In this document: positions 50,971-60,263 of the stretch, piece after piece
How positions within the stretch are numbered: position 1 is the stretch's first letter
Layout: the number at the start of each line of letters is the position of its first letter
Assembly (NCBI GenBank): GCA_945487035.1
Contig: CALYTI010000007.1
Coordinates: forward strand, 1 to 64,000
Length of the DNA stretch: 64,000 nucleotides
DNA from: an uncultured Bacteroidales bacterium
Lineage (GTDB): Bacteria; Bacteroidota; Bacteroidia; Bacteroidales; UBA932
Direction of reading: 5' to 3'
The notes under the pieces: model-generated
Seen by the model: the letters and a program-made list of their open reading frames with translations, nothing else
Databases searched by the model: none
What the model was told of the DNA's origin: nothing
Translations under genes and position numbers: made by a program

Positions 50971-52068
50971 ATGGACAATCTCGAAGAAATACGAAAAAGA
51001 ATCAATTCGCTTGATGCGCAGATGACATCCCTCTTTGAGGAAAGAATGTTGCAGTGCCGTCAGGTAGCCTTGTTCAAACGTGAACACGGTCTATCCATCA
51101 CCGACTCCGCAAGAGAGGCGGAAGTGATTGCCAAGAACTCGATTCTCGTTAAGGATGACGGAATAAGAGAATATTACGCCCGCTTCCAGAAAGGTCTGAT
51201 GGACACATCCAAGGCCTACCAGAGCCGGATAATGGAAGGCATTAGGGTGGCATATTGCGGCGTGCCGGGAGCCTTTGCCCACATTGCCGCGAAGCAGATG
51301 TTCCCGGAAGCAGAGCTTGTACCTTTCAACAATTTCGAAGAGGCGTACAAGTCCTGTGAGAACAACATTACGGACTGCGCAGTACTCCCGATTGAAAATA
51401 GTTTTGCGGGAGATGTGGCCGGTGTGATGGACCTTATGTTCTCCGGCTCCCTGTATGTCAACCAGGTGGTGGAGATTGCGGCTGTCCAGAATCTGCTCGG
51501 CTGCGAAGGCACCACACGGGAGAGCATCAAGGAGGTGGTCAGCCATCCGCAGGCCATAAGCCAGTGCGCCGCCTTTATCCGCAAAAACGGCTACAGAGTC
51601 AACGAATTCCCCAACACGGCAATGGCAGCAAGGTATGTAGCAGAAAAGAAGGACCCTTCCATAGCTGCTATTGCAAGCCTCGAGTCTGCGGAACTCTTCG
51701 GACTTAATGTAATCGAGCCGCATATCAACTCAAGTTCCACCAATACGACGCGTTTTGCCGCATTCTCGCGCAGCCGCTGCTCCGATAAATCGAAGGCTAA
51801 GATGGGAAGGCATTTCATACTTACCTTCACGGTGAAGAACGAGGCCGGAGCGCTTGCCAAAACGCTCAATATCATCGGTGCCCACGGATTCAATATGTGT
51901 TCGCTCAAGAGCCGTCCGATGAAGGAACTGATGTGGAACTATTATTTCTATATGGAGCTGGACGGAGATGTCCAGACCGAAGACGGACAGGATATGCTGC
52001 ACGCACTTGGCAGCGTGTGTGACCGGCTCAAGCTTGTAGGCTCCTTCACTTCCCAGAAGAATGGATAG
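50971..52068 (+). CDS. pheA: Chorismate mutase/prephenate dehydratase (P-protein)
   Basis: N-terminal AroQ-like helix (LEEIRKRINSLDAQMTSLFEERMLQCRQVALFKREHG); PDT (GVPGAFAHIAAKQMFP); C-terminal ACT. Confidence 0.9.
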   Translation: MDNLEEIRKRINSLDAQMTSLFEERMLQCRQVALFKREHGLSITDSAREAEVIAKNSILVKDDGIREYYARFQKGLMDTSKAYQSRIMEGIRVAYCGVPGAFAHIAAKQMFPEAELVPFNNFEEAYKSCENNITDCAVLPIENSFAGDVAGVMDLMFSGSLYVNQVVEIAAVQNLLGCEGTTRESIKEVVSHPQAISQCAAFIRKNGYRVNEFPNTAMAARYVAEKKDPSIAAIASLESAELFGLNVIEPHINSSSTNTTRFAAFSRSRCSDKSKAKMGRHFILTFTVKNEAGALAKTLNIIGAHGFNMCSLKSRPMKELMWNYYFYMELDGDVQTEDGQDMLHALGSVCDRLKLVGSFTSQKNG

Positions 52069-52900
52069 GATTCTGATAGTCGGACTGGGCCTCATAGGAG
52101 GCTCATACGCTGAAGGGCTGACCCGTGCCGGCTTCGAAGTGGGAGCTGTCACCCGCAGCCGATCCTCCATCGACTACGCCCTGCAGAAAGGCATAATATC
52201 TTCCGGCACCACCGGATTGGACCCCGATTACCTGGGACGATGGGATGTGGTGGTCTTTTCGCTCTACCCGCACATCTTCAGGCAGTGGGTACGCGAGAAC
52301 CAGCAGTGGCTTCGCAGCGGTGCCATCCTTACCGATGTCACCGGAGTGAAAAGCCGGATAGTTCCCGAGATTCAGGGGATGCTCCGTCCAGACCTGGAGT
52401 TCGTTCCTGCCCACCCGATGGCGGGACGCGAGGTGTATGGAGTCCAGAACAGCAATGCCGATATCTTCAAGGGGGCGAATTTCATACTCACCCCAACCGA
52501 GCGCAACAGCGAGCAGGCAATAGGCAGAATCGAAGCCATTGCCCGGCACCTCGGGTTCCGTAAGATATCCCGCCTCAGCCCTGAGAAGCACGACGAGATG
52601 ATAGGTTTCCTCTCGCAGCTTACCCACTGCATTGCAGTGACACTGATGGACTGCAAGGAATCCCATCATATGGTCGATTACACCGGAGACTCCTTCCGCG
52701 ACCTCACCCGCATTGCCCGCATCAACGAAGATATGTGGACGGAACTGTTTCTTGAAAACAAAGCAGAGCTGCTCGAGCAGATGGACCTGTTTGCAGGCAA
52801 ATTCAAGGAGCTGCGCGACGCACTTGAGCAGGAGGACAGTGAGAAAATGAAGCAGATGATGCGCCTTTCCACCGAGAGGCGGTCTTATTTTGACAAATAG
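52061..52900 (+). CDS. tyrA: Prephenate dehydrogenase
   Basis: RILIVGLGLIGGSYAEGLTRAGFEV; FVPAHPMAGREVYG. Confidence 0.93.
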   Translation: MDRILIVGLGLIGGSYAEGLTRAGFEVGAVTRSRSSIDYALQKGIISSGTTGLDPDYLGRWDVVVFSLYPHIFRQWVRENQQWLRSGAILTDVTGVKSRIVPEIQGMLRPDLEFVPAHPMAGREVYGVQNSNADIFKGANFILTPTERNSEQAIGRIEAIARHLGFRKISRLSPEKHDEMIGFLSQLTHCIAVTLMDCKESHHMVDYTGDSFRDLTRIARINEDMWTELFLENKAELLEQMDLFAGKFKELRDALEQEDSEKMKQMMRLSTERRSYFDK

Positions 52901-52906
52901 TGCCCT

Positions 52907-53935
52907 ATGAATATGATTTTCAAGCGGAAACTCCTTATCCCGCAGGAAGTGAAGGAGATGTACCCCATTTCTGAAGAAGGGGCTTTGGCCAAAAAGGAAA
53001 ACGACCGCCAGATTGCCGACATCTTCGAGGGGAGGGATGACAGACTGCTGCTCATCATCGGTCCCTGTTCGGCGGACCGGGGTGATGCCGTCATTGACTA
53101 TATTACCCGGCTCCGCAAGGTGCAGGAGGAGGTGAAGGACCGCATCTTCATCATCCCGCGCATCTATACCAACAAGCCCCGCACAACGGGTGCAGGTTAC
53201 AAGGGAATGCTCCATCAGCCGGACCCGCTCAACTCTCCTGATATGCTCAAGGGCCTGATTTCCATACGCAAGCTCCATATGAGGGCCATCAACGAGACCG
53301 GTTTCAGCTGTGCGGACGAGATGCTCTATCCCGAGAACCACAAGTTCCTTTCCGACCTGCTTTCCTATGTTGCAGTCGGTGCCCGCTCTGTCGAGAACCA
53401 GCAGCACCGCCTGACCGCAAGCGGCCTGGATGTGCCTGTAGGTATGAAAAATCCTACCGGAGGCGACCTTTCCGTGATGATGAATGCGATTAGGGCGGGT
53501 CAGAGCAGCCACACTTTCATATACCGCAACTGGGAGGTGGAGAGCAAGGGCAATATGCTTACCCACGCGATTCTGCGCGGCTTCGTGGATGCCAAGGGAG
53601 TCAACCATCCGAATTACCACTACGAGGACCTGGAGCACCTCTGCGACCTCTATGCCGAGAGCGGACTGCAGAATCCTGCACTTATCGTGGATACCAACCA
53701 CTCCAATTCGGGCAAAAAGTACCTTGAGCAGGTGCGCATAGCCAAGGAGGTGATTCACAGCGCAAACCACAACTCCGACATTCGAAAGCTCCTGAAAGGT
53801 ATGATGATAGAGTCCTACATCGAGGACGGCTGCCAGAAGGCCTCCGAAGGAGTTTACGGCAAGTCCATCACCGACCCTTGTCTGGGTTGGGAGAAGAGCG
53901 AAAAGCTGATTTACGAACTGGCTGAGCTCTGGTAG
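52907..53935 (+). CDS. 3-deoxy-7-phosphoheptulonate synthase (AroG/AroF-type, class I)
   Basis: LLLIIGPCSADRGDAVIDY; GARSVENQQHRLTASGLDVPVGMKNPTGG. Confidence 0.94.
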   Translation: MNMIFKRKLLIPQEVKEMYPISEEGALAKKENDRQIADIFEGRDDRLLLIIGPCSADRGDAVIDYITRLRKVQEEVKDRIFIIPRIYTNKPRTTGAGYKGMLHQPDPLNSPDMLKGLISIRKLHMRAINETGFSCADEMLYPENHKFLSDLLSYVAVGARSVENQQHRLTASGLDVPVGMKNPTGGDLSVMMNAIRAGQSSHTFIYRNWEVESKGNMLTHAILRGFVDAKGVNHPNYHYEDLEHLCDLYAESGLQNPALIVDTNHSNSGKKYLEQVRIAKEVIHSANHNSDIRKLLKGMMIESYIEDGCQKASEGVYGKSITDPCLGWEKSEKLIYELAELW

Positions 53936-55363
53936 CTAGGAGAGATCCTCGATTTTCTGGATACCGTCGCGGGTGAGGGTGATGCGCAGGTGCTTGTAGT
54001 CCGTCACATCGTCGTAATGGTACTCCAGTACTATGTTGATATAGTAGTACTTAGGCAGCATCTCCGCCCTGACATTGCCCTCCGCGTCCACGCAATCCCA
54101 TTCGACCAGAGGATTGTCCATCTTTCGCAGAAAACTGTTGACCTGCAGGCGGATGATGTCATTGACTCCGCTGTACTTCCAGTTGGAGTTTGCCATCATC
54201 TTCTCCCTGTCGAGTTTTACTACCTTCTTGTAAAGTATTACCCTTTCGTCATTATGGGCTGAATCCGAAGGGAAAATCCTGTGTTCGCCACGCAGTTTCC
54301 GGATTTGCTCAGGCACCTTGCCGAGCGGAATGAAGTCCACAGCCTCCTTGAGAGAGCCTATTTCGCGGTTGTTGATTTTGATTTTGGCCTTGTTGTCGAA
54401 ATAACGGTCCCCCACCCTGTGCGCGAAATAGAAACGCATCAGCTCCTTGATGCGGTCCTTCATCATGTAGCTGATAATCAAAGCGATGAACAAAGGCCAG
54501 GTGAGGTTGCCGAAATGGCGCTGGAAAGCCCAGGCCACAACTGTGGCAAAAATCATAGCCATACCGGCAGCAAGGCTGAAATAGGCCTGTTCAATCAGGA
54601 AACCGTCCTTCTTCTTCGGCACGCGAAGATAAAGCTGTGACTCGACGGACTTTTTGAGTATGCCGTGACGATACAGGTCGTTGCCGAGAGGATAGCCCCT
54701 TTCCTGACGGAAGGCATCAACAAAATGGCAGAGCTCCACGAGCAGTTCACAGTTCTTCTGCTGCCCTTCCCTGCTCTTGAGGTCCTTGAGCAGGCGGCAT
54801 ATGTGATTCGTGCTGACCGAACAGATGAATTCCCCCGCGAGGTCATATACCTCAAGAGCGGAAGCCGGCACGGAGGGCACATTGATGTCGCGGCTCAGTT
54901 CGCGGTATGCGTTAATGATATTCCTGATATTGTCCGCATAGCTTTTCACCAGAAAATCCATATCCCTCTCGGGACTGCGGCGAATGTAGGCCGTCTCATC
55001 GCGAAGCGAACTCTTGACTACGGCAGCAAACATCTTGACCTGGTAGATGTAATCATCCGTGTTGGTGCGGGTAGGATCCGAGGCCATACGCCCTGCCGCC
55101 GCTTTGACGTTGTGCAGAGGAATGGCTTCGCCTCCGCAGATGTCACGCAGTATGAAGGAAGGGGTAATAAGGCGGATATTGGTCTTCACATCACGGTAGA
55201 AATCCGCCTTGGTGTATGTATAAGGGGTTATATCCAGGCTGGAAGGCACAAACATCCACATACCCACAGTGAAGTCGTTCTTGCGGGCTTTGCGACGGGT
55301 AACGAACCCCACCTTGAACTCGATGGAGAACTTGTCGTGGATTTTTGTGCCTATAGATATCAT
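53936..55363 (-). CDS. Conserved hypothetical protein with a central pair of TM helices
   Basis: 475 aa; AAGMAMIFATVVAWAFQ and LTWPLFIALIISYMM hydrophobic segments. Confidence 0.7.
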   Translation of the reverse strand: MISIGTKIHDKFSIEFKVGFVTRRKARKNDFTVGMWMFVPSSLDITPYTYTKADFYRDVKTNIRLITPSFILRDICGGEAIPLHNVKAAAGRMASDPTRTNTDDYIYQVKMFAAVVKSSLRDETAYIRRSPERDMDFLVKSYADNIRNIINAYRELSRDINVPSVPASALEVYDLAGEFICSVSTNHICRLLKDLKSREGQQKNCELLVELCHFVDAFRQERGYPLGNDLYRHGILKKSVESQLYLRVPKKKDGFLIEQAYFSLAAGMAMIFATVVAWAFQRHFGNLTWPLFIALIISYMMKDRIKELMRFYFAHRVGDRYFDNKAKIKINNREIGSLKEAVDFIPLGKVPEQIRKLRGEHRIFPSDSAHNDERVILYKKVVKLDREKMMANSNWKYSGVNDIIRLQVNSFLRKMDNPLVEWDCVDAEGNVRAEMLPKYYYINIVLEYHYDDVTDYKHLRITLTRDGIQKIEDLS

Positions 55364-55367
55364 AATG

Positions 55368-56969
55368 CTAGAACAGTCCAGGGGTTATGCCGGTCCATTT
55401 GAAGACTGTCGCACCCCAGAGCAGCACGAGCAGCCAGGAGATGACCATCATTGTGAAGCCGAACTTGAACGAATCGGTCTGGCTGTACTGGTTGGTGTTG
55501 TAGAGCAGGGCCGCAGGCTTGCTGTTGAAAGGAAGCACATAGACGTGCTCGATGAGCATGGACACAGGCAGGGCAATGCTCATAGGCATAAAGCCGAAAC
55601 GCTGCTCCACTCCGAGGGCAATAGGGACGAATACCATAGTCCTGATGGTCTTGGACTGGAATACCAGGCCGGAGAAGACCATAAGGGCGGTGAGCACTAC
55701 ATAGAGCACCCAGTAAGGGGTGTCGGCGGTGATTCCCATAGAATCGAAGGCAGCATTTACCATAGTGTTCGGCAGGTCGGTGGCGTTGAGTCCGGATCCG
55801 AGGGTATAGGCACCTGCGGAGAAGAGCATAAGGTGCCAAGGGATATCGACATCGTTCCACTTGACCACGCCCACCTTTGGAAGCAGGGCAATGATGGCAC
55901 CCAGCAGCGCAACTATGGTTTCATCCATATTGTGGAAGGTGCCCTTGGTTACCCAGAGCACGAGCACCAGCACGAAGATGGCCACAGCCTTGATTTCCTC
56001 GGCTGTGATTTTGCCCATTGCGTCAAGCTCTTTCTTCAACCTCTCGAGACCGCCTTCGATTTGAGGAACCTGCTCTTCCTTTTTCATAGGGAAGAACACA
56101 TACATTCCCAGAAGAAGGCCGATAACAAGTATTACCAAACTCATAGGACCGCAGTTCAGCAGCCACTCGGAGTAACCGAAATCGCAGCTTCCCAGGAACC
56201 CCGCTATGAGGCTTATGGCGAGCAGGTGCGCACCTGACCCGGTATAGAAGGCATTGGCTCCGATATTTACCTGGAAGAGGTTCTGGAGCACGAGGTTTCG
56301 TCCGAAATTGTTGCGATTGCCGTCAGATGCTCCATAGATTGCGCATACTACCATAAAAATTGGCAGCATAATGGTTGCCTTTACGGTGGTTGCGGAAATG
56401 AACAGCGAAAGTATGAGGTTAATCAGCAGGAAGCTCCACAGCACTCCCTTCGCGGTCTTTCCGAATTTGATGACAAAGGCAAGGGCGAGGCGCTTTGCGA
56501 ATCTGGTTTTCACCAGCATTGAGGCCAGCACAAAACTCAGAATGTTGAGCCACATCACCGGGTGTCCGAGCTGCGCAAGCGCTTCCTTCTGCCCGGTTAC
56601 CCCGCAGAGCACTACTCCGAGGATAACGAAAAGCGAAGTGAGATAGTTCGGAATGGCTTCTGTCATCCACAGGATAATGGAAGCGACAAAAATCGCGAGC
56701 ATTGCGTAATTGCTGCGCAGGAAGGCATCCAGTCCGATTTCGCCCAACCTCTTGGAGGCCTTGGCGGCAAGGGCGGTCGTATCGAGATTGTCGATAAAAC
56801 CGATGTGGCAGCCCCAGTAGATGAATACGAAGGCTATAAGAGCGAGTGGCGCTCCAAGACGGGCCATCCACTTCTCGAATCCGGTTTTTTCCATCTTCGG
56901 AAGTTTCTCGACCTTGTAGTTGTTCATATCCAGCGGGTCAAATACCGCTTTCCTAGTGTTATCTTCCAT
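55368..56969 (-). CDS. SLC13/DASS-family Na+-coupled anion transporter
   Basis: WMTEAIPNYLTSLFVILG; about 12 TM; central loop as in DASS family. Confidence 0.85.
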   Translation of the reverse strand: MEDNTRKAVFDPLDMNNYKVEKLPKMEKTGFEKWMARLGAPLALIAFVFIYWGCHIGFIDNLDTTALAAKASKRLGEIGLDAFLRSNYAMLAIFVASIILWMTEAIPNYLTSLFVILGVVLCGVTGQKEALAQLGHPVMWLNILSFVLASMLVKTRFAKRLALAFVIKFGKTAKGVLWSFLLINLILSLFISATTVKATIMLPIFMVVCAIYGASDGNRNNFGRNLVLQNLFQVNIGANAFYTGSGAHLLAISLIAGFLGSCDFGYSEWLLNCGPMSLVILVIGLLLGMYVFFPMKKEEQVPQIEGGLERLKKELDAMGKITAEEIKAVAIFVLVLVLWVTKGTFHNMDETIVALLGAIIALLPKVGVVKWNDVDIPWHLMLFSAGAYTLGSGLNATDLPNTMVNAAFDSMGITADTPYWVLYVVLTALMVFSGLVFQSKTIRTMVFVPIALGVEQRFGFMPMSIALPVSMLIEHVYVLPFNSKPAALLYNTNQYSQTDSFKFGFTMMVISWLLVLLWGATVFKWTGITPGLF

Positions 56970-57033
56970 TACTGTGTTTTGTGTTTGGGACCTGCAGCTC
57001 CGGTCAGGGGGCTGCAGGCAAAAGGAGTAAGAA

Positions 57034-57510
57034 CTATTTCCAGTTCTTGTACGGATTCTTCATAAGCATTGAGTTGAAGTACTTCGGGTCTCCGGTAACC
57101 TCCTCACCAAGCCACTCAGGCTTGTCGAAAGGCTCGTTCTCGTCAGCAAGTTCAACTTCTGCCACTACAAGTCCGTCGTTGTCGCCATAGAACTCGTCGA
57201 TTTCCCAGGTGTGGACACCGTCGGTGTTCTTAACGAGGTAACGGGTCTTGTCGATTACGCCCGGCTCTGCGAGCTCGAGAAGTGCGCGTACATCCTCAAC
57301 AGGGATTTCCTTTTCCCACTCGAAGCGTGCAGCTCCGGAGGCATTGCCTATTCCCTTGACGGTGATGAAGCCCTTCTCGCCCTTTACGCGGATGCGTACG
57401 GTGCGCTCAGGCACTGAGCTGAGGTAGCCCTGGGTAATGCGGGTCTGCTTGAAGGCCTCGGCCTTGAAGTCTCCCTTAACAAGGAATTTCTTTTCGATTT
57501 CCTGTGCCAT
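57034..57510 (-). CDS. CYTH-domain protein (triphosphate tunnel metalloenzyme)
   Basis: MAQEIEKKFLV (ExExK signature); TVRIRVKGEKGFITVKG; WEIDEFYGDNDGLVVAEVELADE. Confidence 0.92.
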   Translation of the reverse strand: MAQEIEKKFLVKGDFKAEAFKQTRITQGYLSSVPERTVRIRVKGEKGFITVKGIGNASGAARFEWEKEIPVEDVRALLELAEPGVIDKTRYLVKNTDGVHTWEIDEFYGDNDGLVVAEVELADENEPFDKPEWLGEEVTGDPKYFNSMLMKNPYKNWK

Positions 57511-57512
57511 AA

Positions 57513-58151
57513 CTACTCGTTTGCAAGAGGTTTGTCGGACATACCGATGACACGCTTGATTGCCTGGAGGTAGTTGATGTTCTCCACGCCCTCGAGGTGG
57601 CAGTCAGCGATTGTCTTCTTGATATCCTCGATTTCTGTTGACTCGGAATTGATGGTTACGACCTTTGCACCGTTGATGAGGACATTGCCGACCTCGCAGA
57701 TGGTGTTGTTGACCATATAGCCGAAGCGCTGCTTGTGCACGCGTACGGCTGCAAGGTCAGGGTTGGCCTTCACCATAGCAATGAACTCCTCATAGGTGTA
57801 GCTGTCCTTTGTGAGTTCAGGACATTCTACCATAAATGCAGGATATACCTCATTGCGGAGTACCTCTGCGCTGATTGGGAATTCTCCCTTCATCAGCGGG
57901 TTCCACTGCTCGAGTCCGTCAACGGACTGCACGAAGGTTTTGATATCCATCTTGCCGTCACGAATCTTGGTGTTGTTGATATCGTTCTTGGCTGAGATGA
58001 TATAGATTTCGTCGCTGTGCCTCTCCCATACTTTCTCAGGAACCGGCGCAGAAAGACGTGCCATCCTTTTGTGTGCCTCGCAGAAGCACTGTCCGAAGCT
58101 GCGGAATTCGAAGCGTGGCTTCGAAATTTCGCCGATTTTAAGCTCTGCCAT
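57513..58151 (-). CDS. Divergent CYTH-like protein
   Basis: RFEFRSFGQ...SDEIYIISAKNDINNTKIRDGKMDIKTFVQSVDGLEQW resembles a CYTH tunnel; adjacent to a canonical CYTH gene. Confidence 0.6.
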   Translation of the reverse strand: MAELKIGEISKPRFEFRSFGQCFCEAHKRMARLSAPVPEKVWERHSDEIYIISAKNDINNTKIRDGKMDIKTFVQSVDGLEQWNPLMKGEFPISAEVLRNEVYPAFMVECPELTKDSYTYEEFIAMVKANPDLAAVRVHKQRFGYMVNNTICEVGNVLINGAKVVTINSESTEIEDIKKTIADCHLEGVENINYLQAIKRVIGMSDKPLANE

Positions 58152-58159
58152 TGTTCAGA

Positions 58160-58777
58160 CTAAATATTATCCTGTTTGATATCAGCAACCTTTTCTCCGT
58201 TTGCAGCACCCGGGGTAGAATCAGCATAAGCCCACTCTCCGGTTCCGTCAGGGCAACGGCTGAATGAGTGCTTCTTGTCGTTCTCGTAACCTGAAACCTG
58301 GTTCCATCCTGAACCTTCCTCACCGCGAACGAAAGAGTCAAGCACCTTGCCTGATGCGTCGCAAAGCTCAATCTTCACATTCTTCTTGCCTGAAAGACCG
58401 CCTTTGAAAACGTGGTTCTCGCTCTGGTACTCATAGTTAGGGTCACCGCCTTCTGCCTCATCAGCGAGATCTGAGCTCTCGAGGTAAATCCAAGCCTTGG
58501 CAGGAAGCTTCATTCCTGCAGCACCTGTCCAGGTTGTGCTCTTTCCACCATCCTTGGTAGAATCATACTTGACGATTTGAACACCTTCGAGAGAAACCTC
58601 CTTGTCGGTAATGTTGTAAATCTCGATGAACTTGTTGTTGGCGTCAAGCTCGTTGAGAACGATTCCGGATACGGAGTCCTTGCCGCCGTCGGTCTTGTCA
58701 TCAGTCTCGAAACCGTTCTTGTTGCAGGAAACAAGTGCGAGGGCAGCCATTGCTGCAATTGCAAAATACTTTTTCAT
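58160..58777 (-). CDS. Lamin-tail-domain lipoprotein
   Basis: Lipobox ALVSCN; GIVLNELDANNKFIEIYNITDKEVSLEGVQIV...STPGAANG. Confidence 0.85.
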   Translation of the reverse strand: MKKYFAIAAMAALALVSCNKNGFETDDKTDGGKDSVSGIVLNELDANNKFIEIYNITDKEVSLEGVQIVKYDSTKDGGKSTTWTGAAGMKLPAKAWIYLESSDLADEAEGGDPNYEYQSENHVFKGGLSGKKNVKIELCDASGKVLDSFVRGEEGSGWNQVSGYENDKKHSFSRCPDGTGEWAYADSTPGAANGEKVADIKQDNI

Positions 58778-58813
58778 TTTGATAAAAATTAAGTGTTGTT
58801 ATATGATTTTTTG

Positions 58814-60226
58814 TTAGAATGCGACCTGGAAACGGCAGGCAAGCATTGAGTAGCAAATGCCGGTATTGCCTACAATCTGTGAAGGAACCTTGCACTTGTT
58901 GCCGTCGGCGTCATAACCTACGAACCACTTTGCAGCCTCGTCGGTACCGTCGTTGGCTCCCTTACCGTTTGCATACTTGTCGTTGATGTTGTACTGGTAG
59001 TTGATGACGAACTTCACATTCTTGGTCGGGTAGAAGTTCAGACCGAGTGTGAAGGCCTGGGCGCTACCTCCGGCGTAGTACTTCGAGCAGTTGAAGTCTG
59101 CCACCTCGTAACGGGCGCAGAGCTCAACATCTCCCCAGCTTCTGCCTGGATTGATACGGGTGTACTTGCCGCCCTTGGAATCGTAGTTCTGCTGGCCGCC
59201 GAAAAGAAGCCAACCTGCCTGAACATACCATCCGTCTGCAGTTTGAGGACCAAGTTCATCCTTAGGGATGACGGTCTTCTCAGGATTGAGATATGCGGAA
59301 CGGGCAATGTAGGCACCTTCATAGCGGAGCTGCTTCCAGTGTCCGGCAAGCTCGATTGTGTAGGCAAGCTCGTGGTCAAGACCCTTGATGGCATCTGTAT
59401 CGAGGAACTTCTTGCGGTTGATGGAGGTAGAGTTGCGGCTTGAATAGCGGGTTGCGTTGTAGCCGTCGGTAGAGGTGAGCTTAGGCTCGCGATAAGAAAC
59501 GGCTGCTCCGATATGCAGGGATGAGGTCTGGTTGTTGATAGGACGGATAGCCACCTTACCGGTGTAGGAAAGTCCCTCATTGAGACCGTAATCCTTGTTG
59601 CCGTCTTCCATACAGGTCATTTCCTCGCTGCTCTTGAGCTCAGGGCCGAAAACACCGCCGCTCACCCAAACGAGAGGACAGCTCCAGGTTGCAGCAATTC
59701 CCATATGGCGGGATGGAGCAAGAGATGTCACCATAGGGCGCTCCATAAACTGGAGATAACGGGAAGTGGTGTTTCTCTGAATCGAGAAATTTTCCTTGAA
59801 GTTACCCAACTTGATGGAAAGATTAGGAACCCCGGTGTACTCGAGAATTGCATCCTTGAGTTCAGGAGTACCGCTGGTCCAGTCGGAGTCGATTTCACCG
59901 TACCAGTTCTTGTCAAGCTGAGCCTTGACAGCGAAACGGGTACGACGCATACTCATACCATTACCAATCTTGACGAGATTCTTGTCATAGCCGAAGTAAA
60001 CGGCAGCATCGCCCTGAACACGGATATCAAACCACATCTTGTAGTTTGCCTGCTTGTTCTGAAACACCAGGATACCGTCCTGCAGTTTAGCGTTAACAGG
60101 AATCGATTGAACTATCTGTCCGTACTGATTGTACTGGAATTCTTCCTGTACTTCCTGTACGTGCTGTGCATTGGCTGAAACCGCAAAAGCGAGCAAAGCA
60201 GCCGAAACAAACAATACTTTCTTCAT
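58814..60226 (-). CDS. OprO/OprP-like porin
   Basis: Signal peptide; LGNFKENFSIQRNTTSRYLQFMERPMVTSLAPSRHMGI; YNINDKYANG C-terminal strands. Confidence 0.8.
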   Translation of the reverse strand: MKKVLFVSAALLAFAVSANAQHVQEVQEEFQYNQYGQIVQSIPVNAKLQDGILVFQNKQANYKMWFDIRVQGDAAVYFGYDKNLVKIGNGMSMRRTRFAVKAQLDKNWYGEIDSDWTSGTPELKDAILEYTGVPNLSIKLGNFKENFSIQRNTTSRYLQFMERPMVTSLAPSRHMGIAATWSCPLVWVSGGVFGPELKSSEEMTCMEDGNKDYGLNEGLSYTGKVAIRPINNQTSSLHIGAAVSYREPKLTSTDGYNATRYSSRNSTSINRKKFLDTDAIKGLDHELAYTIELAGHWKQLRYEGAYIARSAYLNPEKTVIPKDELGPQTADGWYVQAGWLLFGGQQNYDSKGGKYTRINPGRSWGDVELCARYEVADFNCSKYYAGGSAQAFTLGLNFYPTKNVKFVINYQYNINDKYANGKGANDGTDEAAKWFVGYDADGNKCKVPSQIVGNTGICYSMLACRFQVAF

Positions 60227-60263
60227 AAATTTTAGTGTTCTTATAGTGTATGATAATAATATC

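Noticed and set aside
52103-53770. 555-aa antisense ORF opposite tyrA/DAHP synthase
   Set aside because: Shadow frame of two well-supported genes, with no recognisable motifs.
55269-56237. 322-aa plus-strand ORF opposite the SLC13 transporter
   Set aside because: His/Glu-rich shadow frame of a transporter gene.
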